This document shows, in pieces, positions 15,201 through 23,656 of a DNA stretch of 64,000 nucleotides. Numbering within the stretch: position 1 is the stretch's first letter; the number at the start of each line of letters is the position of its first letter. The position numbers and the translations under genes were made by a program. The stretch comes from DATAAZ01 sp036259875. Its GTDB lineage: Bacteria; Actinomycetota; Thermoleophilia; Gaiellales; Gaiellaceae. The stretch lies in assembly GCA_036259875.1 (NCBI GenBank), contig DATAAZ010000012.1, positions 62,001 to 126,000 on the forward strand, read 5' to 3'. Under the pieces are notes generated by a model. It worked only from the letters and a program-made list of their open reading frames with translations. It ran no database searches and had not been told where the DNA came from.

Positions 15201-16277
15201 ATGATCGACCTTCGCTCGGACACCGTCACGCAGCCGACCCCGGCGATGCGCCGCGCGATGGCCGACGCGGTCGTTGGCGACGAGCAGAAGCGCGAGGACC
15301 CCACCGTGATCGCGCTCGAGGAACGCGCGGCCGCGTTCCTCGGCCACGAGGAGGCGGTCTACGTCCCGACCGCGACGATGGCGAACCAGATCGCGCTCCG
15401 TCTCCTCTCCGAGCCAGGTGACGAGGTCGTTGCCGAGGCGAGCTCGCACGTCTTCAGATACGAGCTCGGCGGGCCCGCGGTCCACTCCGGGCTCGCGATG
15501 AAGGCGATCGCGACCGAGGACGGCCGTTTCGGGCCGGACGACGTTCGCGGCTCCGTGAACCCGGCCGGCGACATGCACATGGCTCCCACGCGCGTGGTCT
15601 CGCTCGAGAACACGCACAACGGGGGCGGCGGCCGCGTCTGGCCGCTCGCGCAGCTTCGCGCCGTCGCCGCGGAGGCTCGCGCCCACGGGCTCGTCGTTCA
15701 CCTCGACGGGGCGCGGCTCGTCAACGCCGCCGTCGCGGCGGGCGTGGCGGCCGCCGACTACGGCCGCGAAGCCGACACGGTGACGCTCTGCCTCTCGAAG
15801 GGTCTCGGCTGCCCGCTCGGCGCCGTCGTCGCGACGTCGAGCGAGCGGGCGCCGAAAGCGCGGCGGCTGAAGCACCTCTTCGGCGGCGCGATGCGCCAGG
15901 CGGGCATCGTCGCGGCTGCGGGCCTGTACGCGCTCGATCACCACGTCGAGCGGCTCGCCGACGACCACGCGAACGCTCGCCGCCTCGCGGAGGGCCTCGC
16001 CGAGACCGGACTCCCCGTCGACGTCGACGCCGTCGAGACGAACTTCGTCCTCCTGGACGTCGGGGGCTTCGGGCTCCCCGCCGACGAGGCGGTCGCACGC
16101 GCGCGCTCCGAAGGCGTTCTCGTCTCGTACGCGGCCCGAACCGACGTCCTGCGCGCGGTCACACACCTCGACGTCTTCGCGGACGACATTGAGCGCGCCA
16201 TCGAGGCGATTCCCCGCGCCTTCGCGCGGGATCGCGCGCCCGTGCCCGTCGCGGCGGACGCGCCGAGCGCGTACTAG
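15201..16277 (+). CDS. ltaE: low-specificity L-threonine aldolase
   Basis: A PLP enzyme of 358 residues that cleaves L-threonine or allo-threonine into glycine and acetaldehyde. The N-terminal MIDLRSDTVTQPTPAMRRAM is diagnostic. The PLP lysine is K200 in LCLSKGLGCPLGAVV, and the cofactor Asp is in VVHLDGARL (170). The glycine produced would feed the glycine cleavage operon present in this window. It is divergent from the L,D-transpeptidase gene with 23 bases between starts. Its stop overlaps the convergent lipoprotein gene by four bases. Confidence 0.95.
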   Translation: MIDLRSDTVTQPTPAMRRAMADAVVGDEQKREDPTVIALEERAAAFLGHEEAVYVPTATMANQIALRLLSEPGDEVVAEASSHVFRYELGGPAVHSGLAMKAIATEDGRFGPDDVRGSVNPAGDMHMAPTRVVSLENTHNGGGGRVWPLAQLRAVAAEARAHGLVVHLDGARLVNAAVAAGVAAADYGREADTVTLCLSKGLGCPLGAVVATSSERAPKARRLKHLFGGAMRQAGIVAAAGLYALDHHVERLADDHANARRLAEGLAETGLPVDVDAVETNFVLLDVGGFGLPADEAVARARSEGVLVSYAARTDVLRAVTHLDVFADDIERAIEAIPRAFARDRAPVPVAADAPSAY

Positions 16278-16597
16278 CTCGGGACGTCGGCGATCTCGAG
16301 CGCGTACAGCCGTCCTTTGCGCTCGTCGAGGCGGCAGCGGACGGGGAGGCGGTCCCGCTCGTGCTGGCGCAGGTGCGAGAGCGGGAAGCCGTAGTCCACG
16401 TCGGGCGCGATGAAGATCTCGTAGTCCTCGCCGAGGCTGTCGAGTCTGAACGAGCTGATGTCCGAGCCTTCGCCGTCGACTTCCACGATGAGGCCGGTGA
16501 GCTCGGACGGCGCGGGGTCGCGGGGCTCGGCGCTCCCGCATCCCGCGAGGAGCGCGACGAGCGCGATGAGCGCGACAGCGACGGAGGCACGGCGCAT
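16274..16597 (-). CDS. small putative lipoprotein
   Basis: A 107-residue exported protein. The signal peptide MRRASVAVALIALVALLAGCGSA has a clear lipobox (LAGC). The mature domain (GLIVEVDGEGSDISSFRLDSLGEDYEIFIAPDVDYGFPLSHLRQH) looks like a small beta-barrel or OB-like fold. The family resembles short actinobacterial lipoproteins with a nucleic-acid-binding-like fold, but the function is unknown. The ATG at 16597 is preceded by GGACGGGA. An open frame upstream to 16741 has no family sense and was dropped. Confidence 0.75.
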   Translation of the reverse strand: MRRASVAVALIALVALLAGCGSAEPRDPAPSELTGLIVEVDGEGSDISSFRLDSLGEDYEIFIAPDVDYGFPLSHLRQHERDRLPVRCRLDERKGRLYALEIADVPS

Positions 16598-16751
16598 TCC
16601 CGTCCGTGACGCTATCGGCACGCTCGTTCGCCTCGAGTCTCGCCAGGAGCCCATGCTTCGCGGGCTCGTCCTGCGCCTCGCCGGGGCCCGCGGGATCGCG
16701 GGCCACCTCGAACGGTCGCTCGACCGGCTCGAGGTGGCCACGCGTGGCTGA

Positions 16752-19334
16752 CTACTCGTACTGGAGGGCCCGGAGGACGTTCAGGCGGGCGGCCCGCCGC
16801 GCCGGCGCGATCGCGGCGAGCATCCCCACGATGATCGCGACGATCGCGAAGAAGACGAGCTGGCGGTACGGGACGTGGAACTCGACGTTGAACTGGGACA
16901 GTGCGCCGGTCACGAGCGCCGCGAGGAGGATCCCGAGCGGAAGCCCGAGCGCCGCCCCGATGAGCGCCGTGATGACGCTCTCGTGTCGGATCATCCGGCG
17001 CACCTGTCGCCGCGTCATCCCGACCGCGCGCAGCATCCCCAGCTCGCGCGTTCGCTCGAACACCGAGAGGATCAGCGTGTTCACCATCCCGAAGAGGCTC
17101 ACGACGACGGAGAGGAGCAGGAGGACGTAGAGCATGTTGAGGAACTGGTTGAAGTCCTCGTCCTGCTGCGTGATCCACTGCTCCCGCGTCTGGACATTCG
17201 CGTCCGGGAAGCCGGCAACGGTCTCTTCGAACGCCGCCGTCGCCTCGTCCGACGGCCCGCCGGGGACGTTGATGAGGACGTACTGGTTGCGCGGCCGCTC
17301 GTAGAGCGAGTCGAACAGCTCGACCGGGATCGAGACGGCGCCGAGAATCGGGAAGAACGGCGGCGGCTCGTAGATCGCCTTCACCTCGAGCAGCTTCGTC
17401 TTGTTTTCGCTCGACGTGAGGAGGAGCGAGCTGCCGACTCGAAGGTCGTTGTCCTCGGCGAAGTCCTTCGCCACGACCGCGCCGTCGCGGCCGAGCTCGT
17501 CGAGCACGGCGTCGGAGCCGTTCTGCCACTCGAACGTGTAGACCTCGGCGATCGCGTCGGGATCGATCCCCGTCACGTACTGCGCGTCGCCGCCGAGCTT
17601 TCCGAGCTCGGAGCGCACGGGCGTGACGAGCTCGGCCGGCCCCTCGGCTTCCGCGAGCGCGTCGCCCGCGCCCGCGACGAAGGGGCTGAAGCCGTCCTGC
17701 GCGGTGACGACGTAGTCGGATTTGATCTGGTCCTCGATCGCGCCCCGGTTCGACTCCTTCATCCCCGTTGCGAGCACGGCGACGAACGTAACGAGCGCAA
17801 CGCCGATCATGAGAGCTGCGGCGGTGGCCGCCGTCCGCGACGGATTCCGGAGCGCGTTCCCCTTCGCCAGCCTGCCGGCCGCGCCGCCGATCTTCGTGGC
17901 GGGCCAGCCGACGAGCGCGGCGAGCGGCCGCACGAGGCGGGACGAGATCATCGCAACGCCCGTGAAGAGCAGGAGGACGCCCGCCGCGATCGAGAGGAGC
18001 CGCTCGGCGGTTCCGATTCCGTCCACGAACATCGCGTAGCCGAGGAGCGCCGCGGCGAGCGCGATCACGACGATCGCGACGTACGGCGTGAACCGCGCGA
18101 AGCGCCCCTTCGGGAGCTCGGCGCCCTCGCGGACGGCGGCGATCGGCGGCACGCGCGTCGCTCGCACGGCCGGGAAGAGGCCCGCCAGGAGCGTCACGAT
18201 CGTCCCGACGAGGAGCGAGACGACGATCGTCCGCGTCGCGAAGACCGTATCCGCGGCGGGCAGATCGAACTCGAGCGCCTCGAAGAGCTTGTCGATCCCG
18301 ATCGCTAGCCCGAGGCCCGCGAAGAGGCCGACGACCGAGGCGAGGAAGCCGATCACGAGCGCCTCGAGGATCACGGACCCGAGCACCTGCCGCCGCGACG
18401 CGCCGATCGTCCGAAGCGTCGCGAACTCGCGCATGCGCTGCGCGACCGTGATCGAGAACGTGTTGAAGATGACGAATGCGCCGACGAAGAGCGCGATGCC
18501 GGCGAACGCGAGGAGCAGGTAGCGGATGAAGCTCGTGAACTCGGCCGACTCCGCGTCCTCGCTCGCCTGCTGCTGGCCCGTCCGGACGACGACCTCGCTC
18601 TCCGGGAGCGCGGCGCGGAGCTCGCGGACGAGCTCGCGTGGCGTCACGCCCTCGGTCGCCGCGACCGCGATCGCGTCGTACTGGCCTTCCCGCTCGAGGA
18701 GGCGCTGCGCCTCGGGAACCGTGAAGACCGCGAACGTGGCCGTGCCGAGCGAGCGCGTGCTGCCGTACTGGGCGAGCCCGACGACCTCGAACTCCTCGGC
18801 CGGCTTCAGCGTCGAGATGCGAACGCGGTCGCCGACCGCGTAGCCCTGCTCGTCCGCCGTCGCGACGTCGAGCACGACCTCGCCGTCGTTCTGCGGCCAC
18901 GTGCCTTCGAGGAGCTTGAGCGGGTTGAACCGCGAAGCCTCTTCGGAGACGTCGATCCCGAACCCGAAGGACGGGGCGCCGTTCGTCTCGACGGCCTTGC
19001 CTTGCGTGGTGAGGATCTTCGTGTTCGCGTCGTCGGCGATCGACCCCGCCGCGGCCGCGACGCCCGGCAACGAGCGCACCTCGTCGAGGAGGCTCGCCGG
19101 GACGGGCGGGGACGCGCTCTGCATCCCCTGAAACTCGATGTCCGCGCCGCGGCCCTCGACCACGGCGTCGGTGTTCGCGTACGTCTCCTGGAAGATGTTG
19201 TCGAACGCCTTGTCGATCGTGTCGGTGAGGACATAGGTGCCGCTCACCATCGCGACGCCGAGGACGATCGCAATCGCCGTCAGCGTGGCGCGGAGCTTGC
19301 GCCCGGCGAGGCCTTTGAGGGCGACCCCGATCAT
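16752..19334 (-). CDS. ABC transporter permease, MacB/FtsX-like
   Basis: An 860-residue permease with two tandem FtsX units. It starts [39 protein letters not shown], with membrane segment 1 and then a large extracytoplasmic MacB-type domain. Further membrane segments cluster near residues 280-480 and again at the C-terminus, ending RAARLNVLRALQYE. Such proteins pull lipids or lipoproteins out of the membrane or act in export. The ATG overlaps the TGA of the ATPase gene by four bases, so both subunits are made together. Frames on other strands across this gene are shadows. The substrate is unknown. Confidence 0.93.
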   Translation of the reverse strand: MIGVALKGLAGRKLRATLTAIAIVLGVAMVSGTYVLTDTIDKAFDNIFQETYANTDAVVEGRGADIEFQGMQSASPPVPASLLDEVRSLPGVAAAAGSIADDANTKILTTQGKAVETNGAPSFGFGIDVSEEASRFNPLKLLEGTWPQNDGEVVLDVATADEQGYAVGDRVRISTLKPAEEFEVVGLAQYGSTRSLGTATFAVFTVPEAQRLLEREGQYDAIAVAATEGVTPRELVRELRAALPESEVVVRTGQQQASEDAESAEFTSFIRYLLLAFAGIALFVGAFVIFNTFSITVAQRMREFATLRTIGASRRQVLGSVILEALVIGFLASVVGLFAGLGLAIGIDKLFEALEFDLPAADTVFATRTIVVSLLVGTIVTLLAGLFPAVRATRVPPIAAVREGAELPKGRFARFTPYVAIVVIALAAALLGYAMFVDGIGTAERLLSIAAGVLLLFTGVAMISSRLVRPLAALVGWPATKIGGAAGRLAKGNALRNPSRTAATAAALMIGVALVTFVAVLATGMKESNRGAIEDQIKSDYVVTAQDGFSPFVAGAGDALAEAEGPAELVTPVRSELGKLGGDAQYVTGIDPDAIAEVYTFEWQNGSDAVLDELGRDGAVVAKDFAEDNDLRVGSSLLLTSSENKTKLLEVKAIYEPPPFFPILGAVSIPVELFDSLYERPRNQYVLINVPGGPSDEATAAFEETVAGFPDANVQTREQWITQQDEDFNQFLNMLYVLLLLSVVVSLFGMVNTLILSVFERTRELGMLRAVGMTRRQVRRMIRHESVITALIGAALGLPLGILLAALVTGALSQFNVEFHVPYRQLVFFAIVAIIVGMLAAIAPARRAARLNVLRALQYE

Positions 19335-20110
19335 CGGCGGCTGATCTCCTCGACCACCTCGAGGATGGTGTGCTGATCGCACTGACGCAGCTCCTTGACG
19401 ATCCGCCCGTCCGCGAGGAAGAGCGTCCGGTCGCCGATCGCCGCCGCATTCGCGTCGTGCGTGACCATGACGGTCGTCTGGCCGTAGCTCGCGACCGACT
19501 CGCGCACGACGTCGAGGATCTCTGCGCTCGTCTTCGAGTCGAGGTTCCCCGTCGGCTCGTCGGCGAACATGACGGTGGGACGGGAGACGAGCGCGCGGGC
19601 GATCGCGACGCGCTGCTGCTGGCCGCCGGAGAGCTCGGCGGGGCGGTGAGTTCGGCGCTCCGAGAGCCCGACCTTCGCGATCACGTCGTCGATCCAGTCC
19701 TTGTCCAGCTTCTGCCCTGCGAGCTGGAGCGGCAGGACGATGTTCTCCTCCGCCGTCAGCATGGGAAGGAGATTGAAGAACTGGAAGATGAAGCCGATGT
19801 GCCGGCGGCGAAGCTTCGTCAGGGCGTTGTCGTCGAGCTCGCCGATGCTCGTTCCGGCGATGCGGACGTCACCCGCCGTCGGCTTGTCGAGACCGGCCAG
19901 GATGTGCATGAGCGTCGACTTCCCGGAGCCGGACGGGCCCATGATGCTCGCGAGCTCGCCGCGGCGGACTTCGAGCGATACGCCGCGAAGCGCGTCGACG
20001 GCGGTCTCGCCCTCGCCGTAGCGGCGGGTGATGTCGTTCGCTTCGACGACGTACTGGTCGGCCGCCTGTGCCTGGGGGGCGACGGCCTCGGCGGTTGCGG
20101 TTGCGTTCAC
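19331..20110 (-). CDS. ABC transporter ATP-binding protein (MacB/LolD-like)
   Basis: A 259-residue ATPase partner of the downstream permease. Walker A is GPSGSGKST (58-66), the signature is LSGGQQQR (159-166) and Walker B is MFADEP. The [17 protein letters not shown]-loop region and the DEPTGNLDS motif are typical of the LolD/MacB group. The start is assigned to the GTG at 20110 because GGAGG lies seven bases before it. The TTG at 20122 overlaps that ribosome-binding site. The first 20 residues form an Ala-rich extension not usual in the family. Confidence 0.95.
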   Translation of the reverse strand: MNATATAEAVAPQAQAADQYVVEANDITRRYGEGETAVDALRGVSLEVRRGELASIMGPSGSGKSTLMHILAGLDKPTAGDVRIAGTSIGELDDNALTKLRRRHIGFIFQFFNLLPMLTAEENIVLPLQLAGQKLDKDWIDDVIAKVGLSERRTHRPAELSGGQQQRVAIARALVSRPTVMFADEPTGNLDSKTSAEILDVVRESVASYGQTTVMVTHDANAAAIGDRTLFLADGRIVKELRQCDQHTILEVVEEISRR

Positions 20111-20213
20111 GAATACCTCCAAGAGCGGGTACGCGGGACCCTGGCACGCCGCCCTCGCCGCCTCAATGCGGGCGGCACCCGGCTTAACGTGTGGGTAACC
20201 GCACCTTCCGGCG

Positions 20214-21254
20214 TCAGCGGTCGCCCGCGATGAAGAAGGCGACCGCCGCCGAGACGTAGGCGGCGATCAGAAGGACGCCCCGCAGGCGGCTCGAGCGCCC
20301 GCCGAAGAGGAGGGCCGCGGTGAAGACGACCGAGGCGCCCAGGACCGCGAGCTCGACCGGCCGGAACGAGAGCGCGAGCGGCTCGATCGCCCAGGCGAGG
20401 AGCGCCACGGCGGGGATGAGAAAGACGGCGACCTGGGCGGCAGAAGCAAGCGCGATCTCGGCGGCCAGCTTCAGCTTGCCGCGGTAGGCGACGACGACGG
20501 CGCCACCGTGCTCGGCCGCATTGCCGACGATCGCCACGACGACGGTGGCTAGGAAGAACTCGGACAGGTGCGCGGCTTCGCCGAACTCGTTCAGCGTGTG
20601 GACGAGCGTCTCCGCGACGAACGCAGTCACGACGGTGGCGACGCCGAGCACGCCGAGTGAGAAGGGAAGCGACCACGCGACCATCTCCGGGGGTTCGTCG
20701 GAAACGTGGAGCGCGTGGTGGCGGCGCAGCGCGAGCCAGGTGACGAAGACGTAGACGACGAGGAGCGCAATCGACACTGGCAGCGAGAGAACCGCCAGCG
20801 AATCGCGGTCCGGATCGCCCTCCCAGCCCGGGACGGCCGGGATGAGGAAGAGCAGTGCGGCGAGCGCGATCAGCGTGAACGAGGTCAGGCTCGACTCGCG
20901 GTCGATCTGGCCGCGACCGCCGAAGAGAAGCGAGAACCCGAGGACGAGGAGGAGGTTCCCGATAACGCTCCCTGTGAGCGAGCCCCGCACGACCTCGGTC
21001 AGCCCGTCGCTGACTGCGATGAGCGCAATGATCAGCTCGGGCGCGTTTCCAAACGTCGCGTTCAGGAACCCCCCGATCCCTGGCCCCGTGTGGTGGGCGG
21101 CGTGCTCGGTCGCTTCGCCGATCAGCCAGGCGAGCGGGATGAGCGCGGCTGCGGCGAGAACGAAAAGCTGCGTTCCCCCGAGGCCCGTGAACTGATCCAG
21201 GACGACCGTGATCGGCCCGAGGACGAGCAGCGCGAAGAGGGCTTTGCGGACCAA
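20214..21254 (-). CDS. calcium/proton (CaCA/Cax) antiporter
   Basis: A 346-residue membrane protein with about 11 segments in two homologous halves. Each half carries the cation-binding repeat of the CaCA superfamily: GFLNATFGNAPELIIALIAV in the first and VVVAIVGNAAEHGGAVVVAY in the second. An acidic/His-rich loop lies between. It exports Ca2+ or another divalent cation in exchange for protons. The start is a TTG at 21254 with no clear ribosome-binding site, so the exact N-terminus is uncertain. It is divergent from the HAD hydrolase gene with 27 bases between starts. Confidence 0.92.
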   Translation of the reverse strand: MVRKALFALLVLGPITVVLDQFTGLGGTQLFVLAAAALIPLAWLIGEATEHAAHHTGPGIGGFLNATFGNAPELIIALIAVSDGLTEVVRGSLTGSVIGNLLLVLGFSLLFGGRGQIDRESSLTSFTLIALAALLFLIPAVPGWEGDPDRDSLAVLSLPVSIALLVVYVFVTWLALRRHHALHVSDEPPEMVAWSLPFSLGVLGVATVVTAFVAETLVHTLNEFGEAAHLSEFFLATVVVAIVGNAAEHGGAVVVAYRGKLKLAAEIALASAAQVAVFLIPAVALLAWAIEPLALSFRPVELAVLGASVVFTAALLFGGRSSRLRGVLLIAAYVSAAVAFFIAGDR

Positions 21255-21281
21255 GACCGCGGCACCCTACCCTCTGATCTC

Positions 21282-22007
21282 GTGCCGGAAGCGGTCCTGT
21301 TCGACTGGGGCGACACCCTTTTCCACTTCGCCTACGACGAAGCGCTCCTCGAGGCCGGCTGGGCCGCCGGGCTCACGGCCGTCGGCCGCGACGACCTTCC
21401 GCCGCCCGACGAGACTGCGGCCCGATTCCGCGAGCGCTATCTCCCGCTTCTCTGGGAACCGGACTCGCTCGAGGAGGTCGAGTACGCGGGGATGATCCGC
21501 GAGCTTCTCGGCGAGTTCGGCATCCGGGTGAGCGACACGGAGGTCGACCGCTTCCTCGCCGCCGAGCACGCGGCCTGGGAACCGGCGCTCCAGAACGGGA
21601 CGACGGGGCACGCGCTCCTCGACTCGCTCCGGGATCGCGGGCTCAAGCTCGGTCTCGTCTCGAACGCGAAGGACCCGGGCTGGCTTCTGCACGACGACCT
21701 CGCGCGGATGGGGCTCGCCCAGCGGCTCGACGTGGCCGTCTTCTCCTCCGAGGTCGGGAAGCGAAAGCCGCACCCGCTGATCTTCGAGACGGCGCTCCGG
21801 CGGCTCGGGGTCGACCCGGCGGAGACCGTCTTCGTGGGGGACAGCCGCTACGCGGACATGCTGGGCGCGAAGCGGCTCGGGATGACGACGGTGCAGGCGC
21901 TCTGGTTCCGGGCGGACGACGACGAGCGAGGCGCCGAACCCGACCACGAGGCGTTCACGCCGGTCGACGTCCTGAACGTCGTCCGCCGACTGCTTGGCGA
22001 GACGTAG
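21282..22007 (+). CDS. HAD family hydrolase
   Basis: A 241-residue haloacid dehalogenase-type phosphatase. Motif I is VLFDWGDTLF (nucleophile D8), motif II is LGLVSNAKDP (Ser), motif III is the Lys in GKRKPHPLIF, and motif IV is VFVGDSRYADMLGA. The motif I variant DWGDT, with Gly at the +2 position, is used by a known HAD subgroup but differs from the common DxDGT. The cap region is helical (residues 18-95). The substrate cannot be deduced. The GTG at 21282 places motif I at the expected distance from the N-terminus. A strong hairpin follows the stop. Confidence 0.9.
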   Translation: MPEAVLFDWGDTLFHFAYDEALLEAGWAAGLTAVGRDDLPPPDETAARFRERYLPLLWEPDSLEEVEYAGMIRELLGEFGIRVSDTEVDRFLAAEHAAWEPALQNGTTGHALLDSLRDRGLKLGLVSNAKDPGWLLHDDLARMGLAQRLDVAVFSSEVGKRKPHPLIFETALRRLGVDPAETVFVGDSRYADMLGAKRLGMTTVQALWFRADDDERGAEPDHEAFTPVDVLNVVRRLLGET

Positions 22008-22009
22008 GC

Positions 22010-22037
22010 GGTCCGCCGAGCCGGGGGTCGGCGGACC
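22010..22037 (+). terminator. GC-rich hairpin after the HAD hydrolase gene
   Basis: GGTCCGCCGA (22010-22019) pairs perfectly with TCGGCGGACC (22028-22037) around an eight-base loop, starting two bases after the stop. No U-run follows, so it is either a U-less terminator of the kind proposed for high-GC bacteria or a 3' stabilising stem. Confidence 0.4.
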
Positions 22038-22148
22038 CCGTGCGGAGCGCGCCGGACTCGCGTGAACCCCCGGTCACCCCCGCTGGGGTCCCCCTCGCGG
22101 TTCAGCGTACTGGGAACGAGTGCGCAGGTGGCGCGTGAAATGTGTCAA

Positions 22149-22167
22149 GTTCGACAACAGATCGAAC
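22149..22167. promoter_or_regulatory. inverted repeat upstream of the Cys-rich gene
   Basis: GTTCGA (22149-22154) and TCGAAC (22162-22167) form a perfect six-base inverted repeat with a seven-base spacer. It is embedded between two copies of GTGTCAAGT (22142-22150 and 22203-22211). The stretch is AT-richer than its surroundings. It could be an operator for the following gene if translation starts at 22249. Confidence 0.3.
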
Positions 22168-22248
22168 GGAACGATGCCGCCGCCTACATCGTTCCAGGAC
22201 GCGTGTCAAGTCTTGCGGGCCACCCTGGTTTTCCCCACAATCCACACG

Positions 22249-22668
22249 GTGCAACGGCGCCTCAGAGTCGTCACGGAGCTTCCCCTCCGGCCCCAGGACG
22301 AGACCGAGTGCCGGCGCTGCGACGTCCACTGCGACAAGGTCGTCTACCCGGCCGCATGCGTGGAGGGGGCCTGTCCGTTCCTGTACGCCTTCGAGGAGCA
22401 CGGCCGCACGTACGTCGGGTGCATGCAGAAGATCTACGACGTCGAGATCGACCTGGAGCTCCTCGAGGAGGCGCAGGGCGCGAAGATCGGGTTCGGCGCC
22501 GTGAAGGCGGTCCGCCAGCCGCTTCCGATGTGCAGGGCCGAGGTGTCGAGCTGCTACGAGAACCGGACCGACGAGCTTGGCTGCGTGAACCCCGAGTTCT
22601 TCGAACTTCCACAGGGCCAACCCTCGTTCCGCGTCGTCGCGCGCGCCGACCGCGACAACCGCGGGTAG
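22249..22668 (+). CDS. conserved Cys-rich protein, possible metal-binding
   Basis: A protein of about 139 residues with ten cysteines, several in pairs: ECRRCDVHCDKV, ACVEGACPF, VGCMQK, LPMCRAEVSSCYENR and LGCVNP. The pattern suggests an iron-sulfur or zinc site. Blocks such as EEHGRTYVGCMQKIYDVEIDL recur in homologues that I associate with Thermoleophilia, but no function is known to me. The GTG at 22249 is chosen because sequence before it lacks protein character and carries a palindrome and repeats. The frame is open back to 22120, so an ATG at 22174 or a GTG at 22120 remain possible. Confidence 0.7.
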   Translation: MQRRLRVVTELPLRPQDETECRRCDVHCDKVVYPAACVEGACPFLYAFEEHGRTYVGCMQKIYDVEIDLELLEEAQGAKIGFGAVKAVRQPLPMCRAEVSSCYENRTDELGCVNPEFFELPQGQPSFRVVARADRDNRG

Positions 22669-22715
22669 ACCTCACCTCCCGCGCGCAGCCAGAGCACCGC
22701 TCCCGACGCCCACGT

Positions 22716-23639
22716 TCACGATGCGCGGGCCTTGCGCGTCCGTCCGCCTCGACCGACCCGTCGACGCGTTCCTCGACTCGCGCGGTCGGCCTCGAGAGCG
22801 CGGGCGTGTAGGTCCTTCAGCTTTCGCACCTCGTCGGCGTCCGGGCCCTTGCCGTCCTTGCCCGGGACCTCGAGGACCGCAGGGAGGCCCTGGAAGCGCG
22901 GGCGCGAGAGGAAGACTCCGAGCCGCTCGCCGAGGGCGCCCTCGCCGATGTTCTCGTGCCGGTCGCGGTTCGAGCCGAGCCCGTCGCGCGCGTCGTTCAC
23001 GTGCAGGGCGCGCAGCCGATCGAGGCCGATCCGCTCGTCGAGTTCGTCGATCGTCGCGTCGAGCGCGGCGGCGCCCGTCACATCGACGCCCGACACCCAG
23101 AGGTGGCACGAGTCCAGGCAGACGCCGAGGCGCGCGTGGCGCCCGAGGCGATCGACGAGCACCGCGAGCTCCTCGATGGAGCGCCCGATCGTGCCCCCGG
23201 CTCCGGCCGAGTTCTCGAGGAGGAGCCAGGTCGTCTCCGAGCAGCGTTCGAGCGTCCGCTCGAGCGCGGGCAGGGCGCGCTCGAGTCCCGCCTCGAGCCC
23301 GGCGCCGAGGTGCGACCCGACGTGGACGACGACGCCGTCAGCGTCGATCCCGCACGCGACCTCCATCGTCGCATCGAGCGCGGTGACGCTCTTCCGATAG
23401 ATCTCGTCGTCCGGGGACGCGAGGTTGACGAGGTAGACCGCGTGACAGAGGACGCCGTCGATCCCCGCCTCCGCGCGGCGCTCCTTGAAGCGCTCGAACG
23501 TCGCCGGGTCGTGGTTCGTCGGCCGCCACGCGCGCGGGCTCTGCGTGAAGACCTGGACGGAATCGCCTCCGATCGCCTCGATCCGGTCGATCGCCGTATG
23601 GATCCCGCCCGCGGTCGACACGTGGGCGCCGAGCAGCAC
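22716..23639 (-). CDS. nfo: deoxyribonuclease IV (endonuclease IV family)
   Basis: A 307-residue TIM-barrel AP endonuclease for base-excision repair. It starts VLLGAHVSTAGGIHTAIDRIEAIGGDSVQVFTQSPRAW, the diagnostic Nfo opening. Metal-ligand blocks follow: VVVHVGSHLGAG, LLLENSAGAGG, GVCLDSCHLW, LRALHVNDARDGLGSNRDRHENIGEG and VLEVPGKDGKGPD. The C-terminal 30 residues are a basic extension. The GTG start is 17 bases from the divergent gltX start. The enzyme nicks DNA 5' of abasic sites in the cytoplasm. Confidence 0.95.
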   Translation of the reverse strand: MLLGAHVSTAGGIHTAIDRIEAIGGDSVQVFTQSPRAWRPTNHDPATFERFKERRAEAGIDGVLCHAVYLVNLASPDDEIYRKSVTALDATMEVACGIDADGVVVHVGSHLGAGLEAGLERALPALERTLERCSETTWLLLENSAGAGGTIGRSIEELAVLVDRLGRHARLGVCLDSCHLWVSGVDVTGAAALDATIDELDERIGLDRLRALHVNDARDGLGSNRDRHENIGEGALGERLGVFLSRPRFQGLPAVLEVPGKDGKGPDADEVRKLKDLHARALEADRASRGTRRRVGRGGRTRKARAS

Positions 23640-23656
23640 CGAGATACCCTAGCCGC

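Noticed and set aside
16612..19449. A 945-codon open frame on the minus strand in another frame of the ABC permease
   Set aside because: It has Arg/Ala/Gly-dominated composition and no family motif, while the MacB/FtsX permease frame at 16752-19334 has clear domains. It is a shadow of high-GC coding sequence.
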